DNA from: Symsagittifera roscoffensis
Lineage: Eukaryota; Xenacoelomorpha; Acoela; Convolutidae
DNA: 64,000 nucleotides
Direction: 5' to 3'
NCBI RefSeq assembly: GCF_963678635.1
Contig: NC_087070.1
Span: 53,980,617 to 54,044,616 of the forward strand
Shown here piece by piece: positions 13,401 through 25,364 of the stretch (its first letter is position 1; each line of letters begins with the position of its first letter). Under the pieces are notes generated by a model that searched no databases, was not told where the DNA came from, and saw nothing but the letters and a program-made list of their open reading frames with translations. The translations under genes were made by a program, and so were the position numbers.

Positions 13401-16400
13401 CGACTTGCAAGTGACTTGTATTCAGGATCTTGAACTTTATCCCGTTAACAATTTTTCTTACAGGCGACGGGTCTCGGATCCAAGTCCCGGTGTACCCTGT
13501 TTTCTTGTTCACCATGTATCTATCTATGTATATATACCTTGCTACTATAGAACCTCGTCACTTTCAGGGCTCTTTCCACTAGGTCTAGATGTGAAGCACG
13601 TGACTTCGGAACATAGGTCTGGGGTTCCGACCGTTTGAAAAATGCGGAGGAACTTTGTATTCGGGCTTTTTTTTTAACTTTTTTTCCACGCAAAATCAGG
13701 TACCACAAATAATCATCGGAATGGGTTGAGTGATATATCTTATTAAAGCCCTTCAGTGGTGATTCGAACGACATTGAAAAATGATGAAACTTTTTTCTCA
13801 GAGTCAGGAAAACCGGTTTGAATTTTTTTTTTTCGTTTTTCTTGTTCTACAAAAACTGTTTTCCAATTGGGCTGCTTTACTATGACTGTAGAATGTGCTT
13901 AAAGTCTATTTTTTTTTGGTTCAGATCTTTTCATCATACCACGCAGAAAAAACTATACTCATTTGAAAGAACTTTTTTTTCTAAGACTATGTCTGAACAT
14001 TCTGTGCTACTTGCACACTAACCGGCTATCCTTGTTTTCGATGTGGTAAATATATATTTTTTGAAATGTCGGACTATCGTGTCCTCTTATTTTTTTGTTG
14101 GTTCACTGTCAAAAGCATGGATTTTTTTCTCCAAAGCAAAGCAATTTATTATTTGTTAAGGCTGTTTTAACTACTAATGAAAGTCATTCTGTGTTTTTTA
14201 CGGTAAACAATTTTGATTTTCTGTTAATTAAATCTCATTTTTGGCCATTTTTTTCAGCTTAAATGGGATGAGGCTTAGGCTATATCGACTTAGTTGCATC
14301 ATTTTGCTTCGTTTAATTTGCAAAAATAGATCGTTAGTCTTTTGTGTTTTTCAAAGAACGGAGTGTAAAACTTCGAATTTCAATTTTTTGCTCAAAATTT
14401 CTATGAAATCTTTTCTTTTCGGCTCAACTTGTGTCTACCCAAGTTTTGTTGGCTTAGTTTTTGCTATGTAAATGATTTTAAGTGCTTATTTATTGGCGAT
14501 GATTTTCTTTCTAGGCATATTTTTGTCAAAATAATGATGATTCCAGAGGAATTTGTCTTCGTTGTTGTATTTTTTTTCAAATGTCGAAAAATAATTTCTC
14601 CGACTTAATTGCTTCCGTCTCATTTTCTCTGCTAATTTACAATTTTTTTGTTCTATCGCAAATATTTTGAAGCTGCAATTCGCCTCCACGTTGAATTTAA
14701 GTGTTTTCTTTTGCTCCGTTTTCCATTTTTCGATTTTTTTCCTCAACGGAGCTCAAGTTACGCTCTCCGATCACAAAATTTATATTTTACTCTTGATTAC
14801 CGTGATAGTCGCATCCAATAAGATAAAATTTTGTTCTGTTTCAGACCAAATAGAACACTGCGAATGCAACAGGCACACGAAGCAGTGACTCGGATCAAAG
14901 CGCCGGACGGAGAGTTCCAGCCATCGGTGGAGGTGTATCTGCACATATCCACTGAGAAACTGGCACTTGTCAACATGGACAACGATCAGTCTATCATAGG
15001 TACAAGAACAGAATGATTCCTTTGGTGATTTGCGCAAAAAATGAACTTTTTATATGCCAGTTGAAATTATCCAAGTGTACTAGTGTAAATATCTTCATAA
15101 TGAACAAGTGTAAGTATCTTCAAATGTACAAATGTATGTACAAGTGTAGACTTGCTGCCACAATCTATTAATTCGTCGTCTGCAAGATTTGGGTGTCAGG
15201 CGACTTATAGAATAGCAGTAGAGATTGAGCCCGGAATGTAAATCGAGCGTTAGGGCTGGGATATGAGTATGATAGCGCATGGGTATGATTACGATGTCTA
15301 CCGACTCGCAATCAAGAAATGAAAAAAAAGGATTGAGCTATTGAGTGCTGTCATTGTTCCGGTATCATTTTATCATTTCCGGTTCATCACAGCTCACAAA
15401 AAGATTGAATTTAAGCCACCAACTATTAGTTAGGTGCGTAGAAATGAGCTGAACCAGCTCGAATGTCTGCTCTCTCACTGTATGCAGTGATCGATCTTAA
15501 ATATTTGCCTCAAATGTTTCAAAAGATTTGTGACTGTGTTTCAGAACACCCTCTCCGCACCATATCATACATTGCGGACATTGCTAATATCATAGTCATC
15601 ATGGCCAGAAGGATACCGGCGTTCAACACTCCGTCAGAGCAACAACAATCAAACAACAACAACAATGACTGTGAAGCGAAAGGAGAAGAAGACGAGGCTT
15701 CTCAACAGCAGAGTGAAGGAGCCGAGGGTCAGGCGAGTCAAGACGAAACATGCTATGAAGGCCAACAAACGCAATATGCAAATGATTTGGTATGTCCTGT
15801 TCACACTAGGCTTCAACACATGAGATGGCGATTATTTGAAACCAATTATTAATAGTGTTTGATAATGAAAGACTTACTCCAGTTGTCACAAGGCGACAGA
15901 ATTGCTGCTGTAATCATAAAACAAACTTGAAAACAAAAATTACCTTTAAAAATATAAAGCTACAAGTATCGCGTCTTAATGGATTTTTTTAAAGTTTTGT
16001 TCTTATAAACAAAGAAAAGTAGGCGAAAGTAAGAATGTGTATAGGATGCAGAGGGATTCTCACTCAAGCCAAACAAGATAGTGTGCCACATTCTGGAATG
16101 TGACAAGGCTCAACTGATAGCCCAGAGCATAGGCCAGTCCTTCCACCTAGCCTACCTGGACTTCCTCAAGCACAACGGAATCGAGGATGAGTCGGCACTC
16201 GAACTGGAGTACCTCGATGTGCTCAACTCACAGGCTAGTAACTAAACAAATTGTTTGTCAGTACAAAAGTACAGTTGCCAACGCTTTTTTTTCTTAATTG
16301 TCACCGGTCGACTCAATGCAGGACCAACCGCGAGGGAGGGGGGATGTCATCCATTTCGCCGTAGTCGGTCCCACCTTGAGGAGGCGGATGACCCTGGGAC

Positions 16401-17436
16401 CCCTCCGACCGTGACTGAGGTGGAATCCGAACGCACGATCTTCGTGTGAGAGATGCTTGCCTATCCCTACTCGGCAACGGCTACTCCCAGCGCTTTTTTC
16501 TTCACCCTTGGCTGTATTTAAATAATTTCGGCTCATCTAGTTGAAAAAACGCGCGACTCGTCAAGTTTGTTACTAAAATAAGCTTTTTCACTATATGTTT
16601 ACAGGAACTGAAAGGCGAAGATTTGATGCTCTTTGCGAACAAAGAGGCCTCTAAAGATGTGACAATCTTCAAGCAAAAAGGAGAAATTACAGGTATTGTC
16701 GTCATTGAATCTGGCTGGGGATCCGTAGTGCCCACCTTCGTCATAGCCAACCTCAGTCCCACGGGACCTGCCGCGAGGTCGGGGCTCTTGAACGTCGGTG
16801 ACCAACTCCTGGCGATTGACGGAACAAGTGTAGTGGGTCTTAGTCTAGCCAAAATACAAGCGAAATTGAAGTCTTTGAAGTCTGAAATGGCAACCAGATT
16901 AACTATAGTGCAATGTCCGCCGACAACTACTGTGTTGATAAAGAGACCTAGTTTGAGGTACCAGTTGGGATTCAGTGTGCAGAATGGAACCATTTGTAGT
17001 CTGATGCGAGGAGGAATTGCTGAGAGAGGCGGAATTAGAGTGGGTCATCGCATCATTGAAATCAACCGGTAAAAAGCTCATTTTAGAAGCGGATTTCAGT
17101 ATTGGGCGGGGCTTTTTGAGATTCGATGAAATGAACGTAGCTCAGACTCTTATATAGGTCATGATGGTTTTTTGTTTGTTTGTTTCTTTTTTCAGAAAAG
17201 TCGGAAAAGTTGTTCGGGTTCAAATTTGATTTTGAGGTTTAACCGGTTTCGATTCTGAATTGATAACTTTTTCCAACTCTAAAATCTTTTTCTTTTTCAG
17301 GCAGAGTGTGGTAGCAGTGCCGCATGACAGAATAGTGGAGATGCTAGCGACTAGTGTGGGACAGTTACACATGAAGACCATGCCATTGCCCATGTTCAGA
17401 CTACTCACTGGCCAAGACACGCCCACCTACTTCTAG
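10442..17436 (+). CDS. X11/Mint/LIN-10 family adaptor (PTB + two PDZ domains), 7 exons
   Basis: Scaffold protein of the APBA (X11/Mint, nematode LIN-10) family. Family members bind APP-type receptor tails through the PTB domain and membrane or vesicle partners through tandem PDZ domains. Exons: 10442-10961, 13000-13216, 14845-14999, 15545-15789, 16069-16233, 16605-17068, 17301-17436 (TAG). All phases match, giving 633 aa. The ATG at 10442 follows an in-frame TGA at 10406. Residues 1-173 are Ser-rich with a Cys-rich patch. The PTB starts near 228 ([11 protein letters not shown]) and runs to about 430, split by a Gln/Asn/Glu-rich linker in exon 4. PDZ1 is about 462-540. PDZ2 is about 545-620 and includes the family hallmark [20 protein letters not shown]. 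The end ([15 protein letters not shown]) aligns with the conserved X11 C-terminus. The N-terminus is shorter than in vertebrate APBA1, so upstream exons are possible. The third intron from the 3' end (16234-16604) is GC-AG. Confidence 0.9.
11119..11530 (+). mobile_element. MITE-like repeat M1, copy 1 (APBA intron 1)
   Basis: The element begins AAGAGTCGATGAACG at 11119. At 11489-11503 it carries the near-perfect inverted form CGTTCATTGACTCTT. Homology to other copies continues about 25 bp further, through a small hairpin (CCAAC...GTTGG). There is no coding capacity. The interior contains a T-run followed by CAG, which resembles a splice acceptor. I see no convincing target-site duplication. 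Confidence 0.65.
12325..12810 (+). mobile_element. MITE-like repeat M1, copy 2 (APBA intron 1)
   Basis: The copy starts with a diverged terminus (AAGAGTAATGAACG) and the shared 'gactcttatataggtc' block. It ends with 'cttgcgttcattttt' and the hairpin/ggctatgttttg tail. It lies in the same orientation as copy 1, about 1.2 kb downstream in the same intron. Confidence 0.6.
13624..13775 (+). repeat. Dispersed repeat R2, copy 1 (APBA intron 2)
   Basis: Starts 'gttccgaccgtttgaaaaatg', includes 'ttttccacgcaaaatcaggtacc' split over two short blocks, and ends near 'gatatatcttattaaagccc'. Homologous segments in the same orientation lie at 32546 and 63830. No coding capacity is visible. Confidence 0.6.
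16234..16604 (+). other. GC-AG intron in the APBA-type gene
   Basis: Exon 5 ends ...CTCAACTCACAG and the intron begins GCTAGT. The acceptor is tttacag before exon 6. A nearby GT (16238) would shift the frame and destroy the conserved PTB-PDZ linker. The GC donor joins LNSQ to ELKGEDL in phase 0, as the family alignment requires. GC-AG introns are a known minor class. Confidence 0.7.
17118..17250 (+). mobile_element. MITE-like repeat M1, copy 3, 5' part only (APBA intron 6)
   Basis: Only the left end is present: 'gattcgatgaaatgaacg', then 'cagactcttatataggtca', a T-run with TTTCAG, and 'gttcgggttcaaattt'. The right end is missing. It occupies over half of the short last intron of the adaptor gene. 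Confidence 0.55.
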
Positions 17437-17444
17437 CACAAAAA

Positions 17445-17495
17445 AACGCCTCCAGTCCAAAAAAACGCCTCCAGTCCAAAAAACGCCTCCAGTCC
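17445..17495 (+). repeat. 18-19-bp minisatellite in the 3' UTR
   Basis: Three head-to-tail copies of 'aacgcctccagtcc' joined by A-runs lie 9 bases after the adaptor stop codon, so they would be transcribed in its 3' UTR. Confidence 0.8.
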
Positions 17496-17746
17496 TGTCG
17501 ACGCGAGTAGACGTCAATATATCTGTGGAAATGGAAAAAATACACTAAAAAGCCGAATGAGACCTCTAAGAATGAACTAGATTTTCGTGTAAAAGTCATG
17601 GGACATATTAAGAAGTTCAAGACCTTTTCTACCAAACTGTCATGATTATTTTCAAATGACTGATTTCGAATACCGATGAATACTTCAATCTGCGAAAGGC
17701 TGAATTTACGGCTGATAGATTAGACTAGTAAATTTGAGTGTCAACG

Positions 17747-17752
17747 AATAAA
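17747..17752 (+). terminator. Polyadenylation signal AATAAA for the APBA-type gene
   Basis: A canonical AATAAA lies about 310 nt after the stop codon at 17436, in AT-rich DNA with a T-rich stretch about 40 nt further on. It is the first good signal downstream of the gene. Confidence 0.5.
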
Positions 17753-18390
17753 TGTAAAATTATACTAGTCATCGCCCTTCCACATTTCGTTCTTTTTTCT
17801 TCTTTTACCGGAAAAACAAACTGTTCTACTGCAAGTGCTGATGATAAGAGGGTGTCTTTTATTGGTTAGTCGTTTCCCTCTTTGTTTGATCGCAGCTTAC
17901 GAACACGAACGATCAAATCTGGAAGCAAGATACATATGGCCGTTTAACGAGATGCCAAGGACATACCAGAATCACAAATCGTGGCGAAATCAACTTACGA
18001 GTGGTCGGATTGCAGTTTCCGTCAAGCGCGGCTCCGTGACCCAGGTAGTGCAGGGGTGCAAAGGGCTCGGTACAGGCAGTGCAGTTGCCGTTATTTGTGA
18101 TATTATTTAATGTCTTCGATGAACAAAATGAACTCTTTTCTTGGTTTTACTCCCTTTGTGTACGCTCGTCTTTCGTGGCTGCACCAAATTACGTAAATGA
18201 ATTGTAATTATTAAATACATGAAAAAGCTTTAAAAGCAAATATTTTATTTCATCCCTCAGCCGCAGTACCTCTAATTGATTCACTCAAAAAGTCAGGAAA
18301 GAATCAAGATAAAAAAGTAATTTGACCATTTTAAGCGAGGTAGTTCTGTAAACTTTGACGTCAAAAGGGGGGGGGGGGGATTTGATTGAG
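17753..18390. other. Intergenic spacer between the adaptor gene and the 2.67-kb array
   Basis: A 91-codon open frame (17835-18110) has no recognisable domain and no splice support, so I do not call it a gene. A run of about 13 G residues near 18367-18379 directly precedes the first tandem unit. Confidence 0.4.
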
Positions 18391-19934
18391 AGATCCTAAA
18401 TTCATTAGAATTAAATAGTCTTCGGTCTAGATTCTTACTTTGGTTAATATATATCATATTACGTGAAGTGCTTCGAACCATGAAATTTTGATGGTGAAAA
18501 CGGAACTGAAAAAGATAGAAGGTAAAAAAGGCGTCGAAATTCCCAGCGGAAATTAGAAGTAATTGCAATTCGTTGGGAATAAATAAGTGTGAAATTATAA
18601 TTATAAGAAGCCAAGTTTCCTTTCTCTTACTCAACATACGCCAAACATCCTTTTGCTTTTTACCGGTAGATTTTGTTGTAAAGATGAGAAGAAATTCAAT
18701 TGTGTTCGTCAAGAGCGCATTACAATTGGCACTGGCTGCAAATAGTGATGTTAATTATTCGAAAATGGGGTAGGAGAGATAATAAAAATATCATTGTCTG
18801 ATCCAATTCGTAGGAAGCAAAGAAAAGAGTCATTGAATGTTTCATTAATTTTGTAGATATGAGTTTAATTCTGTCAATTATTTTGGTGCTTTAATTATAC
18901 TGTTTTCAATCATGAGCGTTAATATGAGTAGAAACTGAATGCAAACAGAATATAAATTAGACTTACTTCTTTTTTAATCAATATGCGAATAGAGAAGAAT
19001 GCTGCCCAAGTTGCACATAAAACTATCCGCCTCTGCTATCTTTTCAAAACAATAAAAATCATCATTTTTTCGCAGTGAAGGGGGTATTGATTAAGCATCA
19101 ATTTAGCTATCCGAAGATGCTACAAATAGTTGATTTTCATCGGATTTCAAAGAGTTAATTTCCATGGATCTTCGCTCGAAAAAGCAAAAAATTTAAGGTG
19201 ATTTCTGACGTTGCAAATTTTTTAGTACTGCTCGAATCACCATGGCTAGAATGGGTTGTTTAGAATCTAACAACGTCATCTGGCTGTTTGCGTGAACAAG
19301 CACATCCAATTTTTGAATTCAGACTCAGCTAATTTTCTTGGCCAAGCTTTACTATTGTAATTGACCGCTGTGAAGACTTAATTCACTATCTGTTCTTCAA
19401 ATTGTCTTCTTCAAATCTTTCTTCTCAAGTTAATTGAATGCCTAGTTTAACAAAATCACCTAAATTATTTGAGGCAGCAGTTGGCATATCTGTTCTGATT
19501 ACACTTGCGAAGCGAGTACGAACCTTCTTTTTTCCAACCTAAGTCGCAAATATTGGTAACTTTTTTGGGGCAACTTTACAGGTTTTTCATAGCATGTGCT
19601 TTGACATTCGAATAGTAATAAGTTGAGACATTTGATGCATGTTTAGTTCATCAAATGGACCGATAAGAGTGATTTGTTTCAAACAACACAACAAATGAAA
19701 GTCGATTTCAGAAATTTTTAAACTCAATTTTGCAATTTTTTGAAATGCATTATTTAAACACGTTTGCGATTTGTTTCATGCAAAGTTAGTGTGGATTCCT
19801 TCAGTTTGCTATATTCAAATTATTACTTGAAGTAAATTTGAGTCTTGTTATTGAAGCCATTTTTGCTGAATCGCATTGGTAATTTATTAGCATATGAAGC
19901 TGCTTTATTCGTGATTAGTGTTGTCGGTTCTTAA

Positions 19935-20016
19935 GCTTGCGTGTCTGAGTGGATAGTGCGTGAGACTCAAAATCTCTTGATTGCAGTAGGACGCACATTC
20001 GAATCCTACTCGTTGC
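19935..20016 (+). ncRNA. tRNA-like sequence, array unit 1 (tRNA-Ser/Leu-derived)
   Basis: An A-box-like 'tgtctgagtgg' and a B-box-like 'cattcgaatcc' are spaced as in a class II tRNA. The anticodon-loop-like stretch is 'gactcaaaatctc' (CAA at the anticodon position). The acceptor arms (gcttgcg/tcgttgc) do not pair properly and the T-arm loop is too large. I read it as a tRNA pseudogene or the head of a tRNA-derived SINE, not a working tRNA. Confidence 0.5.
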
Positions 20017-22608
20017 CGAGTTTTTGCTAATTCGAGGCGTATTTCTACTTTTTCTTAATTCAAAAGATAGCTGCTTTTTAGTCGTGTTCTCGCAAGTTTT
20101 TGCGAAGCGCAGCTTCACCTCTGCTTAAAGTTTGGCCAACAGAATTTTTTTTGGGAATATGTGCATTTTAAATTGACGTTCTCTTCGATCTTTTTTGGTT
20201 GTAAATTATCAATTTTTTGTTTCTTTCAGTTTTCGTGTTTTTCAAATAACTTGGTAATATCTAGGGGGAGGGGGGTGCGTAAAACTGGGTGTTATCGAAA
20301 TTTTCATAGTTCTTGGTTTGCTTTTTTGTTCGGCTCAATGTTTGTCTACCCAAGTAGTGTCTGCTCAATTACTGCTTGCTAAATTTTGTTTTTCAATACT
20401 AATTTAACACTGGCAATTGTATCATTCCTGAAATTGAACCGCATTTGCGCTTTTTCCAGTTTCCCACCCCCCTCGTTAAATTTAAAAATGAAACAGTTCA
20501 CAAATTGTTTACACGGCATTTTGCATATGGGAAATGTTGTCAAATTTTGTTTATCCGTTCACGATGACAGGTTTTATTGCAGTTTATAATTTGAAAAGTC
20601 ATTTTAAATGCCTGTTTGATAAAAACAGGTATTATGAAAATGTATGGGATCGTTTTTTTTTTAGAGACGCTTCGGAAAAATTATTCACTTTTTTCAAAAA
20701 TTTAGTGTTTCTCAAAGACTACTGTACCGCCTTGCAAAATTTGGTAACTTCAACTCACCTGTGTGCTTGCATAATCCCCTCTCTTTTTACCTTACCTCAC
20801 TTTCTACAGCCTTCGAAAAAGTCTGACCCAAGTTTTTGGGTTATTTACTTTTTCTCGAAAACTACCCTGCCAAATATGAGATTTTGGTTTGAATGGGTAG
20901 AATGGGTTGTGGGAAGCCCCACTGCATAAACAGTTACATCCAAATTTTCCCACACATGAAGTTATGACCCTCGGAAAGGTCAAATTTTCGAATTTTTGAC
21001 CGTTTTTTGAAACCTACCTTTTCTCAAAACTACCCTCCCAAATCTGAAATTTTGGTTTAAATGGAGATCCTAAATTCATTAGAATTAAATAGTCTTTGGT
21101 CTAGATTCTTAGTTTGGTTAATATATATCATATTACGTGAAGTGCTTCGAACCATGAAATATTGATGGTGAAAACGGAACTGAAAAAGATAGAAGGTAGA
21201 AAAGGCGTCGAAATTCCCAGCGGAAATTAGAAGTAATTGCAATTCGTTGGGAATAAATAAGTGTGAAATTATAATTATAAGAAGCCAAGTTTCCTTTCTC
21301 TTACTCAACATACGCCAAACATCCTTTTGCTTTTTACCGGTAGATTTTGTTGTAAAGATGAGAAGAAATTCAATTGTGTTCGTCAAGAGCGCATTACAAT
21401 TGGCACTGGCTGCAAATAGTGATGTTAATTATTCGAAAATGGGGTAGGAGAGATAATAAAAATATCATTGTCTGATCCAATTCGTAGGAAGCAAAGAAAA
21501 GAGTCATTGAATGTTTCATTAATTTTGTAGATATGAGTTTAATTCTGTCAATTATTTTGGTGCTTTAATTATACTGTTTTCAATCATGAGCGTTAAAATG
21601 AGTAGAAACTGAATGCAAACAGAATATAAATTAGACTTACTTCTTTTTTAATCAATATGCGAATAGAGAAGAATGCTGCCCAAGTTGCACATAAAACTAT
21701 CCGCCTCTGCTATCTTTTCAAAACAATAAAAATCATCATTTTTTCGCAGTGAAGGGGGTATTGATTAAGCATCAATTTAGCTATCCGAAGATGCTACAAA
21801 TAGTTGATTTTCATCGGATTTCAAAGAGTTAATTTCCATGGATCTTCGCTCGAAAAAGCAAAAAATTTAAGGTGATTTCTGACGTTGCAAATTTTTTAGT
21901 ACTGCTCGAATCACCATGGCTAGAATGGGTTGTTTAGAATCTAACAACGTCATCTGGCTGTTTGCGTGAACAAGCACATCCAATTTTTGAATTCAGACTC
22001 AGCTAATTTTCTTGGCCAAGCTTTACTATTGTAATTGACCGCTGTGAAGACTTAATTCACTATCTGTTCTTCAAATTGTCTTCTTCAAATCTTTCTTCTC
22101 AAGTTAATGGAATGCCTAGTTTAACAAAATCACCTAAATTATTTGAGGCAGCAGTTGGCATATCTGTTCTGATTACACTTGCGAAGCGAGTACGAACCTT
22201 CTTTTTTCCAACCTAAGTCGCAAATATTGGTAACTTTTTTGGGGCAACTTTACAGGTTTTTCATAGCATGTGCTTTGACATTCGAATAGTAATAAGTTGA
22301 GACATTTGATGCATGTTTAGTTCATCAAATGGACCGATAAGAGTGATTTGTTTCAAACAACACAACAAATGAAAGTCGATTTCAGAAATTTTTAAACTCA
22401 ATTTTGCAATTTTTTGAAATGCATTATTTAAACACGTTTGCGATTTGTTTCATGCAAAGTTAGTGTGGATTCCTTCAGTTTGCTATATTCAAATTATTAC
22501 TTGAAGTAAATTTGAGTCTTGTTATTGAAGCCATTGTTGCTGAATCGCATTGGTAATTTATTAGCATATGAAGCTGCTTTATTCGTGATTAGTGTTGTCG
22601 GTTCTTAA

Positions 22609-22690
22609 GCTTGCGTGTCTGAGTGGATAGTGCGTGAGACTCAAAATCTCTTGATTGCAGTAGGACGCACATTCGAATCCTACTCGTTGC
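22609..22690 (+). ncRNA. tRNA-like sequence, array unit 2
   Basis: Identical in layout to the unit-1 copy, with CAA in the anticodon-loop position. Internal Pol III-type A and B boxes are present. Acceptor pairing is poor. Confidence 0.5.
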
Positions 22691-25282
22691 CGAGTTTTTG
22701 CTAATTCGAGGCGTCTTTCTACTTTTTCTTAATTCAAAAGATAGCTGCTTTTTGGTCGTGTTCTCGCAAGTTTTTGCGAAGCGCAGCTTCGCCTCTGCTT
22801 AAAGTTTGGCCAACAGAATTTTTTTTGGGAATATATGCATTTTAAATTGACGTTCTCATCGATCTTTTTTGGCTGTAAATTATCAATTTTTTGTTTCTTT
22901 CAGTTTTTTTTTCGTGTTTTTCAAATAACTTGGTAATATCTAGGGGGAGGGGGGTGCGTAAAACTGGGTGTTATCGAAATTTTTATAGTTCTTGGTTTGC
23001 TTTTTTGTTCGGCTCAATGTTTGTCTACCCAAGTAGTGTCTGCTCAATTACTGCTTGCTAAATTTTGTTTTTCAATACTAATTTAACACTGGCAATTGTA
23101 TCATTCCTGAAATTGAACCGCATTTGCGCTTTTTCCAGTTTCCCACCCCCCTCGATAAATTTAAAAATGAAACAGTTCACAAATTGTTAACACGGCATTT
23201 TGCATATGGGAAATGTTGTCAAATTTTGTTTACCCGTTCACGATGACAGGTTTTATTGCAGTTTATAATTTGAAAAGTCATTTTAAATGCCTGTTTGATA
23301 AAAACAGGTATTATGAAAATGTATGGGATCGTTTTTTTTTGTTTTTTTTTAAGAGACGCTTCGGAAAAATTATTCACCTTTTTCAAAAATTTAGTGTTTC
23401 TCAAAGACTACTGTACCGCCTTGCAAAATTTGGTAACTTCAACTCACCTGTGTGCTTGCATAATCCCCTCTCTTTTTACCTTACCTCACTTTCTACAGCC
23501 TTCGAAAAAGTCTGACCCAAGTTTTTGGGTTATTTACATTTTCTCGAAAACTACCCTGCCAAATATGAGATTTTGATTTGAATGGGTAGAATGGGTTGTG
23601 GGAAGCCCCACTGCATAAACAGTTACATCCAAATTTTCCCACACATGAAGTTATGACCCTCGGAAAGGTCAAATTTTCGAATTTTTGACCGTTTTTTGAA
23701 ACCTACCTTTTCTCAAAACTACCCTCCCAAATCTGAAATTTTGGTTTAAATGGAGATCCTAAATTCATTAGAATTAAATAGTCTTTGGTCTAGATTCTTA
23801 CTTTGGTTAATATATATCATATTACGTGAAGTGCTTCGAACCATGAAATATTGATGGTGAAAACGGAACTGAAAAAGATAGAAGGTAGAAAAGGCGTCGA
23901 AATTCCCAGCGGCAATTAGAAGTAATTGCAATTCGTTGGGAATAAATAAGTGTGAAATTATAATTATAAGAAGCCAAGTTTCCTTTCTCTTACTCAACAT
24001 ACGCCAAACATCCTTCTGCTTTTTACCGGTAGATTTTGTTGTAAAGATGAGAAGAAATTCAATTGTGTTCGTCAAGAGCTCATTACAATTGGCACTGGCT
24101 GCAAATAGTGATGTTAATTATTCGAAAATGGGGTAGGAGAGATAATAAAAATACCCTTGTCTGATCCAATTCGTAGGAAGCAAAGAAAAGAGTCATTGAA
24201 TGTTTCATTAATTTTGTAGATATGAGTTTCATTCTGTCAATCATTTTGGTGCTTTAATTATACTGTTTTCAATCATGAGCGTTAATATGAGTAGAAACTG
24301 AATGCAAACAGAATATAAATTAGACTTACTTCTTTTTTAATCAACGTGCGAATAGAGAAGAATGCTGTCCAAGTTGCCTATAAACTACCCGCCTCTGCTG
24401 TCTTTTCAAAACAATAAAAATCATCATTTTTTTGTAGTGAAGAGGGTATTGATTAAGCATCAATTTAGCTATCCGAAGATGCTACAAATAGTTGATTTTC
24501 ATTGGAGTTCAAAGAGTTAATTTCCATGAATCTTCGCTCGAAAAAGCAAAAAATTTAAGGTGATTTCTGACGCTGCAAATTTTTTAGTACTGCTCGAATC
24601 ACCATGGCTAGAATGGGTTGTTTAGAATCTAACAACGTCATCTGGCTGTTTGCGTGAAAAAGCACATCCAATTTTTGAATTCAGACTCAGCAAATTTTCT
24701 TGGCCAAGCTTTACTAATTGTAATTGACCGCTGTGAAGAGTTAAATCACTATCTCTTCTTCAAATTGTCTTCTTCAAATCTTTCTTCTCAAGTTAATTGA
24801 ATGCCTAGTTTAACAAAATCACCTAAATTATTTGAGGCAGCAGTTGGCATATCTGTTCTGATTACACTTGCGAAGCGAGTACGAACCTTCTTTTTTGCAA
24901 CCTAAGTCGCAAATATTGGTAACTTTTTTGGGGCAACTTTACAGGTTTTTCATAGCATGTGCTTTGACATTCGAATAGTAATAAGTTGAGACATTTGATG
25001 CATGTTTAGTTCATCAAATGGACCGATAAGAGTGATTTGTTTCAAACAACACAACAAATGAAAGTCGATTTCAGAAATTTTTAAACTCAATATTGCAATT
25101 TTTTGAAATGCATTATTTAAACACGTTTGCGATTTGTTTCATGCAAAGTTAGTGTGGATTCCTTCAGTTTGCTATATTCAAATTATTACTTGAAGTAAAT
25201 TTGAGTCTTTGAAGCCATTTTTGCTGAATCGCATTGCCGAAATGAAGCTGCTTTATTCGTGATTAGTGTTGTCGGCTCTTAA

Positions 25283-25364
25283 GCTTGCGTGTCTGAGTGG
25301 ATAGTGCGTGAGACTCGAAATCTCTTGATTGCAGTAGGACGCACATTCGAATCCTACTCGTTGC
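25283..25364 (+). ncRNA. tRNA-like sequence, array unit 3 (CGA variant)
   Basis: Same as the other two, except that the anticodon-loop stretch reads 'gactcgaaatctc' (CGA, serine-type). It therefore looks closest to an ancestral tRNA-Ser(CGA). The acceptor stem is still not base-paired. Confidence 0.5.

Noticed and set aside
17835-18110. Possible small gene of 91 codons after the adaptor gene
   Set aside because: No domain, no splice signal support and no conservation evidence.
19935-20016. Functional tRNA-Leu(CAA) gene
   Set aside because: The acceptor arms do not pair and the T-loop is oversized, so only a tRNA-derived pseudogene is supported.
18573-24136. Repeated frames (66 codons +, 109-139 codons -) in each 2.67-kb unit
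   Set aside because: They overlap each other on opposite strands and are conserved only because the units are young copies.
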